From: Melioribacteraceae bacterium
GTDB lineage: Bacteria > Bacteroidota > Ignavibacteria > Ignavibacteriales > Melioribacteraceae
Direction: 5' to 3'
Length of the DNA: 64,000 nucleotides
NCBI GenBank assembly: GCA_016342755.1
Contig: JAEINS010000009.1
Coordinates: forward strand, 62,001 to 126,000
The notes beneath the pieces are model-generated. The model was given only the letters and a program-made list of their open reading frames with translations, was not told the DNA's origin and searched no databases. Position numbers and translations under genes: made by a program. Shown in pieces: positions 8,746 through 16,090 of this stretch. How positions within the stretch are numbered: position 1 is the first letter of the stretch; every line of letters starts with the position of its first letter.

Positions 8746-10227
8746 TTAGTTTTGTATAGTGAGTGTAAACTTACACCCGCCTTCATCTAAATTTTCTACA
8801 TCTAAATCCCATCCGCATTTTTCAACTGCCATCTGATAGGCAATATAACACCCATATCCCGAGTTAGTTCCTTCAACTTCCTTTGTAGACTGGTTTTCCA
8901 AAAATATTTTTAGTACTCCGTTTTTATCAGTTTCCAACAGCTCTTTTTTTATACCTACTCCGTTATCAGCTATTATAATTCTGGATTTATGTTTTTTACT
9001 ATCATATTCCGTTTTAATGCTTATGTCTATTGATGATTTGTTTCCATGATCGATAGAGTTTTGAATAATAGGTTCCAGAATTTCCCAGACAACAAATTCG
9101 TTTACATTAACAAGCGGCAGATTTTCATCAAGCTCAACATTAAAATTAAACATATCATTCTTGCTTGAAATACGAAGAAATAAATAGTCTACAATAAAAT
9201 TAATCACCTTATTTATCTCAGTTCTAAACATGTTATTTATAATGGTATTAACCGGCTGATCATACCATTTCATATCGTAAATAATACGGGATATAAAGTT
9301 GGAATAAGTTATAACACGTGTTTTAATAGCCTCAATGTTATTGTTATCCATCTGCCTTATATCGTGTTTAATAAAACCCATTATTTTTTCGGCTTTATGA
9401 TGAGTATGATAAATCCTTTTGGTAAACAACGATTCTTTCTCATGCTGAATTTGTTCTGTTATATGTTCCTGATGTTCTTCAAACAAATCTTTCTGGGCTT
9501 TGTTTCTTTCTTTTACCGCTTGCGAAGAAACAAAGTAAATACCAATTAGCCCCAAGAAAATTAATGAAGAGTAAAGCACAGAAACATTATCGAAGCTTGT
9601 AGAAACATCTTGCGAAACAAAAGAAAAGTCAGGCGTTATTTTCATATACATAACACCAATGTATTCGCCATTTGGAACAAATGGAACAAGTATATTAAAG
9701 GTTAAATTATTTTTTAGACCACTGTAAATTACCTCTTCCGATTCCATTTTTTCTTTTAAACTTAAAAACAGCTCAACTCCTTCGGTGTGCAAATTCTCGG
9801 TACCTTCGTATGGCCTGAGATCTGAGGACAAATAAGAATAGAGTTCCTGACCACTATCAACGGTATAGAGACTATTTTTCTTAATCAGAAAGAGACAAAT
9901 ATCATTTACACTTTTTTGCAAAAGCTGCTGTTTAAATATTACGTTAAAAGAAGATATAATCTGATTCTGTTCTGAAGGACTAAGTTCTTTGTATAGGAAT
10001 AGGTTTTCGAACATTAACTCTATACTGGTAGAAGTAACAATTGCCAGTCTTTCGGCAGAATGTTTTTTGTACCAGTTCTGTGTATCAACCAAAAACTCAT
10101 CTAAAGATGATTTCTGAACAAAGGCCAGTATAACCTGAAACATTATAAAGACAATAAACAAAACTGTTATATGCCTTATCTCAAATCTATACTCTGAGAG
10201 TTTTCCTAAAATTCTTTCTTTAATCAT
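8746..10227 (-). CDS. Membrane sensor histidine kinase
   Basis: 493 aa. A membrane helix at about 20-38 and a second at about 210-228 enclose an extracytoplasmic domain. A charged coiled coil follows, then an atypical phosphoacceptor region with the candidate His in MGFIKHDIRQMD. The ATPase domain has the N box (IQNSIDHG), G1 (IADNGVGIKKELL) and a glycine-rich G2 (NSGYGCYIA). It should phosphorylate the sigma-54 regulator encoded 11 nt downstream. The upstream solute-binding protein gene ends 4 nt before this start, so the three are surely co-transcribed. The DHp helix differs from ordinary HisKA, so the phospho-His assignment is an inference. Confidence 0.88.
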   Translation of the reverse strand: MIKERILGKLSEYRFEIRHITVLFIVFIMFQVILAFVQKSSLDEFLVDTQNWYKKHSAERLAIVTSTSIELMFENLFLYKELSPSEQNQIISSFNVIFKQQLLQKSVNDICLFLIKKNSLYTVDSGQELYSYLSSDLRPYEGTENLHTEGVELFLSLKEKMESEEVIYSGLKNNLTFNILVPFVPNGEYIGVMYMKITPDFSFVSQDVSTSFDNVSVLYSSLIFLGLIGIYFVSSQAVKERNKAQKDLFEEHQEHITEQIQHEKESLFTKRIYHTHHKAEKIMGFIKHDIRQMDNNNIEAIKTRVITYSNFISRIIYDMKWYDQPVNTIINNMFRTEINKVINFIVDYLFLRISSKNDMFNFNVELDENLPLVNVNEFVVWEILEPIIQNSIDHGNKSSIDISIKTEYDSKKHKSRIIIADNGVGIKKELLETDKNGVLKIFLENQSTKEVEGTNSGYGCYIAYQMAVEKCGWDLDVENLDEGGCKFTLTIQN

Positions 10228-10231
10228 ATTA

Positions 10232-11545
10232 TTACTTAATTACTATCTGATTATTTTTAATTGCTGTAGTTGCTAATTTTAATGCTTCTTTTACTTCTAT
10301 CTTATTATTAATTGCCTGATGAAAATAATGCGACATTATTTCGGAATATCTGGTATAGTTTTCATGAGACGGCCGATTTAAACCATGATTGAACATTTCT
10401 CTTCCCTTTATTAACTCGGGATATTTTTTTGCATAAACACTATCTTCATATAATTCTTTCCGAATGGGGAAATATCCGCCATATTCATAAAATAGTTCTT
10501 GAGATTCGCAGGAAACTAAGAATTTTAAAAATTTAATTACTGCTTCTTTGTTTTTAGAAAACTTTGAAACCATTAAATCCCATCCGCCAAAAACCGCTCC
10601 GGGATTATGATCTTTAAAGTAAGGAATTGGAACTCTTTTTAACTGACTCTCTTTTAAAGGATCATACGGCGACTCTTCAAAATCTTTATCATAAGTATGC
10701 CAGCCTCTTAAAAAGAGACCGTTTTGTTCTATAAAGTGTTTATAACTTGGAACCTCTGTAAAATCAGCTACTTTAGAAGGAGTTAGTTCATGTTTATTTA
10801 CTAAATCAACTAAAAGCCTTAATGATTTCTCAGCTTCGGGTCTGTTAAAATCGAAGCCATATTTCTCAAAATAATTTCTATCAATACTTAATATCAGATC
10901 CATGAAACTACAAATCATGCCTTCATAATCGGCACCCGGAAAAATATAGAAAGGATTATCACTTTTTATATTTTTGCCCAGCTCAACAAATTCTTCCCAT
11001 GTAATATTGTTCTTCAATTTTTTTATTACTTCGTCGCTATCTGGAAGCTGGTTTATCAAATCTTCCCTGTAATACATTATACTGTAAACCATATCCAGCG
11101 GAACCGCCACCAGATTGCCATCGCTGTAACATGATCTTAAAGCCGGATCAATAAAAGTTGCTTTCTCTTCTGTTGTAAAATATTCGTCTAAAGGTTCGCA
11201 CCATTTGGCAAATCTTTTTACCCAGATTACATCCACAGCAAACAGATCTATATTATCACTTCCCCCTCTTAAAAACCGGGCTAATAATTCTTTTCTTTCA
11301 TTAGTACTAAAATCTATATTCGGGAAATTTATAGGAACAACTTTTATTTTTCCTTTGTGCAGCTTGTTAAATCTGTCAATTAAAGTTATATGAGGTGAAT
11401 GAATTCTTTCAGCAAAGTGGATTTCAATTACTTCCTCCGATTTTTCATAATTATTTATCAAAAAAACAATAAGATAAACAATAAGATAAACAATTGATAC
11501 AAGAGCCAGAATAATAATTCCCCATTGCTGTTTAACTCTAATCAT
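10232..11545 (-). CDS. Membrane-anchored extracellular solute-binding protein (family 1, sugar type)
   Basis: 437 aa. An uncleaved-looking N-terminal membrane helix (about 8-30) without a lipobox is followed by a family 1 periplasmic binding protein fold: HITLIDRFNKLHKGKIKV, DLFAVDVIWVKRFA, GNLVAVPLDMVYSIMYYRED and VFGGWDLMVSKFSKNKEA are typical of carbohydrate ABC binding proteins. No permease or ATPase gene is next to it; its partners are a histidine kinase and a sigma-54 response regulator. This suggests that it presents ligand to the kinase rather than feeding a transporter. The ligand is probably a sugar or oligosaccharide, judged by family and by the nearby glycan-degrading genes, but this is an inference. 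Confidence 0.85.
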   Translation of the reverse strand: MIRVKQQWGIIILALVSIVYLIVYLIVFLINNYEKSEEVIEIHFAERIHSPHITLIDRFNKLHKGKIKVVPINFPNIDFSTNERKELLARFLRGGSDNIDLFAVDVIWVKRFAKWCEPLDEYFTTEEKATFIDPALRSCYSDGNLVAVPLDMVYSIMYYREDLINQLPDSDEVIKKLKNNITWEEFVELGKNIKSDNPFYIFPGADYEGMICSFMDLILSIDRNYFEKYGFDFNRPEAEKSLRLLVDLVNKHELTPSKVADFTEVPSYKHFIEQNGLFLRGWHTYDKDFEESPYDPLKESQLKRVPIPYFKDHNPGAVFGGWDLMVSKFSKNKEAVIKFLKFLVSCESQELFYEYGGYFPIRKELYEDSVYAKKYPELIKGREMFNHGLNRPSHENYTRYSEIMSHYFHQAINNKIEVKEALKLATTAIKNNQIVIK

Positions 11546-11625
11546 AAGTAACCCGTTATAATTCTTTATTAGTTATATTCTTGAATTGATCATTTATTTG
11601 CATTTTGTGCAACTAAATATAATTT

Positions 11626-11640
11626 CATAAATAGTGCCAA
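11626..11640 (-). promoter_or_regulatory. Weak sigma-54-like promoter upstream of the SBP-HK-RR operon
   Basis: On the minus strand TTGGCAC (perfect -24 box, from 11640) is followed at the right spacing by ATGA where TTGC is expected at -12. The key GC is GA, so it is only a candidate. It lies about 80-95 nt upstream of the operon start, whose last gene is a sigma-54 activator. Confidence 0.25.
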
Positions 11641-11701
11641 TATATTGATATTAAAAGTTTTGAAAATAAAGTAAAACTGAAGTATTCAATTTAGGGTAAG
11701 G

Positions 11702-11730
11702 AATGTTTTTATCAAAATGATAAAAACATT
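11702..11730. repeat. 13-bp perfect inverted repeat with 3-nt loop
   Basis: AATGTTTTTATCA at 11702-11714 is exactly complementary to 11718-11730. Because the flanking genes diverge, it is not placed as a terminator for either; an operator or the end of an unseen transcript is possible. A second repeat (TATCTGA/TCAGATA, 11737-11761) follows 6 nt later. Confidence 0.55.
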
Positions 11731-12086
11731 TATTTGTATCTGATAATATAATTCTCAGATAATTTATTATTGAAAAGTATATTCTCTTTTAACTTATTTT
11801 TCACATATATGTAAGCATGAAAACCGGTTATTTATAAGAGCCAAAAAAGTTAAAAAAAATCATTTTAGATGAATATCAATTAAACGGGTAAAATTATCTT
11901 TTTAATAAAATTTTATCAAAAGAATAAACTATTTTTACCTAAAAAAAAGATCGCAAAATACACTGCCATTTTAAAATACATTCATAATTTTCTCACATAA
12001 AGATATTTTCGTAAATTACATATCATCATTTTCTTTGATTATATATTAAAAAAACCTTTTCGTACTAATTAAACTGGATTATTATT

Positions 12087-12572
12087 TTGAGTACTAATCA
12101 AGAATTAGAATTACCGGACAAGAATTATACTTTTCTGCAATTAGCCTTCTTAGTAATATTAAGGATGTTTGTTGGTTATCATTTCCTTTATGAAGGATTA
12201 ACTAAGTTCTTCAATAATAACTGGTCAGCAGAAGGATTCCTTTTACAGTCAGAGGGATTTTTATCAGAGTTTTTTCACTTTATAGCCGAATCCCCGGATT
12301 TGTTAAACATCGCTAATTATTTGAATATTTATGGTCAAATATTAATTGGTATTGGATTGATAATTGGTTTTGGAACCAGAGTTGCAAGCTGGTCAGGAGC
12401 TCTTCTTTTATTGCTTTATTACATTGCAAATCCGCCATCAGAAAATTTTGTGTTTATAGATAGAAATATGATTGAGCTAAATGCAATGTTAATATTAAGT
12501 GTATTTAATACATCAAAATACATTGGTGTTGATTTTCTGGTAAAGAAGATGAGGAGCAGAAATAATGGATGA
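12087..12572 (+). CDS. DoxX family membrane protein
   Basis: 161 aa with four hydrophobic helices. It begins with the DoxX hallmark LRMFVGYHFLYEGLTKFFNNNW and has the central GIGLIIGFGTRVASW helix. The start is TTG at 12087. DoxX proteins are small integral membrane subunits, in some cases linked to quinone oxidoreduction; the specific role here is unknown. Its end overlaps the next gene by 8 nt, so it is translationally coupled to a Tat-exported Gfo/Idh/MocA oxidoreductase. A DoxX protein could be the electron-accepting membrane partner of that enzyme. Confidence 0.85.
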   Translation: MSTNQELELPDKNYTFLQLAFLVILRMFVGYHFLYEGLTKFFNNNWSAEGFLLQSEGFLSEFFHFIAESPDLLNIANYLNIYGQILIGIGLIIGFGTRVASWSGALLLLLYYIANPPSENFVFIDRNMIELNAMLILSVFNTSKYIGVDFLVKKMRSRNNG

Positions 12573-14148
12573 TAAAAATTCTAAAAAAATAAGCAGAAGA
12601 GATTTATTAAAAGGTTTAGCAACAACTCCGGTTCTGGGATATTTTGCATACGATTTTTGGAAAAAGAAAAACCTTGCCAAGATTAAAAAAGCTGCCATCA
12701 ATAAAGAACTGGGATTAAATTTTGAATCTCCGTTAGTTCTTCCTAAAACAACTATGAAAGAATCGGGAGAACTAATTAGAATCGGGATTATTGGATGCGG
12801 TACCCGCGGACCCCAATTGTTAAAAGCTGCTGGTTTAGTTAATCCCGCATGGTACAAAAATCAGTTAAAAAGTATCGCCGAAGGTAATAAGTGGGCAAAA
12901 AGCGGATTGGAGGCTTTTCATAATCAGCCTGATTTAAACATTGTTGTAACCGGAATTTGTGATGTGTTTGATAATAACGCCGAAAATGGAATTGAGATTG
13001 CTTCAAGGGGAATTAACACAGCCGGTAACGCAATAAATAATAGCGAAATAAAAAGATATAGAACCTATCATGAACTTTTAGCTGCTAAAGATATTGACGC
13101 GGTTATAATAGCCACTCCCGATTTTCATCACGCGCAAATGACAATAGATGCAGTGAAAGCCGGTAAACATGTGTATTGCGAAAAAGCTATGACACTTACT
13201 GAAAATGAAATTTACAAAGTTGTTGATGCGGTAAAAAAAAGCGGAGTTGTTTTTCAATTAGGAAATCAGAACAGTAAAAGTGCTGTTATTAAAAAAGCTA
13301 AGGAAATTATTGACAAAGACCTGCTTGGTAAAGTTACTTTAATTGAAACCACCACAAATAGAAATTCGAAAAACGGCGCATGGATAAGGCATTTAGACGG
13401 AAATGGAAACCCCAAACCGGGATCACTAAATACAATTGACTGGAAACAATGGCTGGGAAATACAAAAGAAATTCCTTTTAGCTTAGAAGTATTTTATGGC
13501 TGGGCAAGATGGTTTGCTTATGATACTGGATTATCCGGTCAATTATTTTCTCATGAGGTTGATGCAATTAATCAGGTTATGGGATTTGGAATTCCTAAGA
13601 CTGTTACTTCTTCCGGAGGAATTTATTTTCACAAAGAAGGCAGAGATATGCCGGACACATTTACATCTGTTCTGGAATTTGCGGAAAAAGAATTTACCAT
13701 GATCTATAGCGCATCTCTGGCAAATAGTAAAAACCGCGGAAGGGTTTTTATGGGACACGACGCAACAATGGAAGTTGGTGCCGATGTAAATGTAATTCCA
13801 AATGGCGATTCTACACGATATGCAAATAAAATTAAATCGGGATTAATAACACCGGATAAATCCCTTTACAAATATCCTTCGGGCGGTGCGCAAATTGACG
13901 GAATAACTTCAGCGTCACAAAAATATTATGCCGAACGCGGTTTAATAAATACCATCTCGGAAGGTAAAAAATTAGACGTAACTCATCTTCATGTTAAAGA
14001 CTGGTTAGACGTTATTAGAAATGGCGGTAAAACCGGCTGCGGTATTGAAAAGGCTTTCCAGAATACTGTTTCTGTTATTATGGTTCATAAATCGTATGTT
14101 GAAAAAAGAACGGTTGAATGGAATCCGGAAAAACAAAGAATTATATAG
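12565..14148 (+). CDS. Tat-exported Gfo/Idh/MocA family oxidoreductase
   Basis: 527 aa. A twin-arginine signal (KISRRDLLKG, then a hydrophobic stretch) is followed by a Rossmann NAD(P)-binding domain (IRIGIIGCGTRGPQLL) and the family motif HVYCEKAMTLTENE, whose EK lysine is catalytic. The C-terminal part is the GFO_IDH_MocA alpha/beta domain. Members oxidise, reduce or epimerise sugars and inositols. Tat export implies folding with bound nicotinamide cofactor before secretion, as in related periplasmic enzymes. The family is at the long end here, as usual for secreted Bacteroidota members. Neighbours (DoxX, sulfatase, GH9) point to glycan-derived substrates; the exact sugar is unknown. Confidence 0.9.
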   Translation: MDDKNSKKISRRDLLKGLATTPVLGYFAYDFWKKKNLAKIKKAAINKELGLNFESPLVLPKTTMKESGELIRIGIIGCGTRGPQLLKAAGLVNPAWYKNQLKSIAEGNKWAKSGLEAFHNQPDLNIVVTGICDVFDNNAENGIEIASRGINTAGNAINNSEIKRYRTYHELLAAKDIDAVIIATPDFHHAQMTIDAVKAGKHVYCEKAMTLTENEIYKVVDAVKKSGVVFQLGNQNSKSAVIKKAKEIIDKDLLGKVTLIETTTNRNSKNGAWIRHLDGNGNPKPGSLNTIDWKQWLGNTKEIPFSLEVFYGWARWFAYDTGLSGQLFSHEVDAINQVMGFGIPKTVTSSGGIYFHKEGRDMPDTFTSVLEFAEKEFTMIYSASLANSKNRGRVFMGHDATMEVGADVNVIPNGDSTRYANKIKSGLITPDKSLYKYPSGGAQIDGITSASQKYYAERGLINTISEGKKLDVTHLHVKDWLDVIRNGGKTGCGIEKAFQNTVSVIMVHKSYVEKRTVEWNPEKQRII

Positions 14149-14170
14149 AGATGTATTTTAACATCTCTAT
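14145..14170. terminator. Perfect 10-bp hairpin terminator
   Basis: ATAGAGATGT (14145-14154) and ACATCTCTAT (14161-14170) form a perfect stem with a 6-nt loop; the stem starts inside the oxidoreductase stop codon and is followed by TAAAAA. It lies between convergent genes. Confidence 0.65.
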
Positions 14171-14250
14171 TAAAAACTAAGCTTAATGTGAAATCTGTTG
14201 AGGGCAGAGGAATATCATTCTAAGTTATTTCACCAACTTAATTCTTTTGG

Positions 14251-16026
14251 CTACTTTCTTTCAAACAACAATAAGCGGACATCCATTACAGTTTTTCCGG
14301 GTTTGGTAATTCCTTTAAGCATTAATTGACCCCGTCCCTTTTCTAGAGACATAACTCCTAATTTCAAAGGCTTAAACTCCTTAATGTAAGATTCTTGCCT
14401 TACTACTCTGTCATTCTCCATTCCGGTTAATTCAGATTCAAAAGCCTCCGTAATTTGACTTCTAATTTTAGTTGCGCCAAATGATAATTCAAATTTAGAA
14501 CCCTCATCACCTTTGGGACATGTATAGTATAATGTCACATCAAAATTTCCTTCTTCAAGTACATTTACATCCCATGTAATCATATCTTCAAGATATATCC
14601 AGTTTGTAAAAAAAGTACAGTTTGGATATTTGTTTGATCTTGTAATTTCTCCATGTCCGACTCCATCACGAGCAGGAAGTTGTGTAAATATTGCTTCAGG
14701 TGATCCGAGTGTAAATTCTCTGTTATCTTCTTTGGGAAGTTCGCTTAAAACTTCATCCACAAATTTCTTTTTTGCGTCTAACATGTTTTTACGAACTGTA
14801 GAGAGTTCTGAACTTAAATTATTTTTTTGTCCTCTATCATTTTCAATATCAAATAAGTTGTCCCGACTATCTAATCTATACTTCTGGTTTCTAACACTAA
14901 TACTCTCTCGCCATTTATTAAAAATAAACCTATCCGGCCAATTATAATTGTCATTTAATAATAGCGGTTTTAAACTTACACCATCCATCGGTTTAGATAT
15001 ATCACTACTTATTCCGGTTAATTCGGTAAGAGTTGGAAGAATATCAATTGCCGACGATATTTCATTAATTTGTTTTCCATTTTCTATTTTACCTGACCAT
15101 CTAACAAATAAAGGTGATCTGACTCCGCCTTCATCTGTTGATCCTTTTTTCCCCTTCATTCCTCCATTCCAACGCCAGCCGTTTGGTCCATTGTCGCTAA
15201 AATAAAGAATAATTGTATTATCATTTAAATCTAATTCATCCAGTTTGTTTAATAAGCGCCCCACATTCCAATCAATGTTTTCGCACATTGCCAAAGAGGC
15301 TTTGGTGAAGGTTATATCTTCTTCATTTGTTTCTGCTTTTTGCCCAACTTCAATATTTTCAAACTTACTGAACCATTTAGCAGGTACCTGCATAGGACTA
15401 TGAAGTGTATTTAATGGCAAATACAGAAGGAAAGGTTCATTCTTATGTTTCTCAATAAATTCAATTCCATGATTGGTGAGATCATCAACAAGAAAACCAT
15501 CACCTCTTACAACTTCACCATTATGCTCTAACATTGGATTAAAGTAATTACCCCAATGCCCGGAACAGAATCCATAAAAATCATCAAAGCCTCTAGAATT
15601 AGGATGATACGGAGGCTGCATACCATTATGCCATTTGCCATAAGCTGCTGTCGCATATCCGGCTTTTTTAAATACTTCAGCAATTGTTGCCTCGTCCAGA
15701 TCGAGTCTTTCACCTCCAGCAGAAGTACTATAAACTCCACCACGCGCGTGGTAGCGTCCCGTCAATAGTTCAGCTCGTGTAGGAGAACAAACCGGTTGTA
15801 CATAGAAGTTTTCGAACGTTGCACCACTCATCGATAGTTTATCAATATTAGGTGTACTTAGATTTTTATTCCCATTTATGCTTAAATCACCCCAACCCTG
15901 ATCATCTGATAATACAATTATTACATTGGGTTTGTTTTCATTTTTACTTTGGCAACTTAAAACACTTGTAGTTATTATTAAAATCACTACAAGTTTAATT
16001 CCTGATTTAATTTTTTTCAAATTCAA
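14251..16026 (-). CDS. Sulfatase lipoprotein (type I, S1 family)
   Basis: 591 aa. The lipoprotein signal has the lipobox VLSC at about residue 25. Alkaline-phosphatase-fold sulfatase with metal ligands in VLSDDQGWGD, the formylglycine motif CSPTRAELLTGR (Cys is the residue converted to formylglycine), AAYGKWH, and the metal-binding LYFSDNGPNG. A C-terminal beta-rich extension of about 150 residues follows. It should hydrolyse sulfate esters of glycans at the cell surface. It uses a TTG start preceded by AAAGGAG. Next to a GH9 enzyme and a secreted oxidoreductase, it suggests use of sulfated polysaccharide. The required formylglycine-generating enzyme is not in the window. Confidence 0.92.
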   Translation of the reverse strand: MNLKKIKSGIKLVVILIITTSVLSCQSKNENKPNVIIVLSDDQGWGDLSINGNKNLSTPNIDKLSMSGATFENFYVQPVCSPTRAELLTGRYHARGGVYSTSAGGERLDLDEATIAEVFKKAGYATAAYGKWHNGMQPPYHPNSRGFDDFYGFCSGHWGNYFNPMLEHNGEVVRGDGFLVDDLTNHGIEFIEKHKNEPFLLYLPLNTLHSPMQVPAKWFSKFENIEVGQKAETNEEDITFTKASLAMCENIDWNVGRLLNKLDELDLNDNTIILYFSDNGPNGWRWNGGMKGKKGSTDEGGVRSPLFVRWSGKIENGKQINEISSAIDILPTLTELTGISSDISKPMDGVSLKPLLLNDNYNWPDRFIFNKWRESISVRNQKYRLDSRDNLFDIENDRGQKNNLSSELSTVRKNMLDAKKKFVDEVLSELPKEDNREFTLGSPEAIFTQLPARDGVGHGEITRSNKYPNCTFFTNWIYLEDMITWDVNVLEEGNFDVTLYYTCPKGDEGSKFELSFGATKIRSQITEAFESELTGMENDRVVRQESYIKEFKPLKLGVMSLEKGRGQLMLKGITKPGKTVMDVRLLLFERK

Positions 16027-16090
16027 AGCTAAAACTCCTTTGTATTTGATTTCTTCGCTGCATCATAATATCTCATATTAGTTATTTTAT

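Larger units (their letters stand above)
11546..12086. other. 541-nt divergent intergenic region with two hairpins
   Basis: No coding frame or RNA gene is recognisable. It separates the SBP-HK-RR operon (minus) from doxX/oxidoreductase (plus). It holds a near-perfect hairpin at 11702-11730, a second inverted repeat at 11737-11761 and a weak sigma-54-like element at 11626-11640. The rest is AT-rich with no structure I can support. Confidence 0.5.

Noticed and set aside
11597-11612. Second sigma-54-like site (TTGCAC...TGC on the minus strand)
   Set aside because: The distance between the two boxes is two bases too short for sigma-54.
13496-13758. Overlapping open frames on both strands inside the Gfo/Idh/MocA gene
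   Set aside because: They are shadows of a well supported gene; their translations show no domain or signal.
14630-15205. Plus-strand open frames opposite the sulfatase gene
   Set aside because: Antisense shadows; the minus-strand sulfatase has all family motifs.
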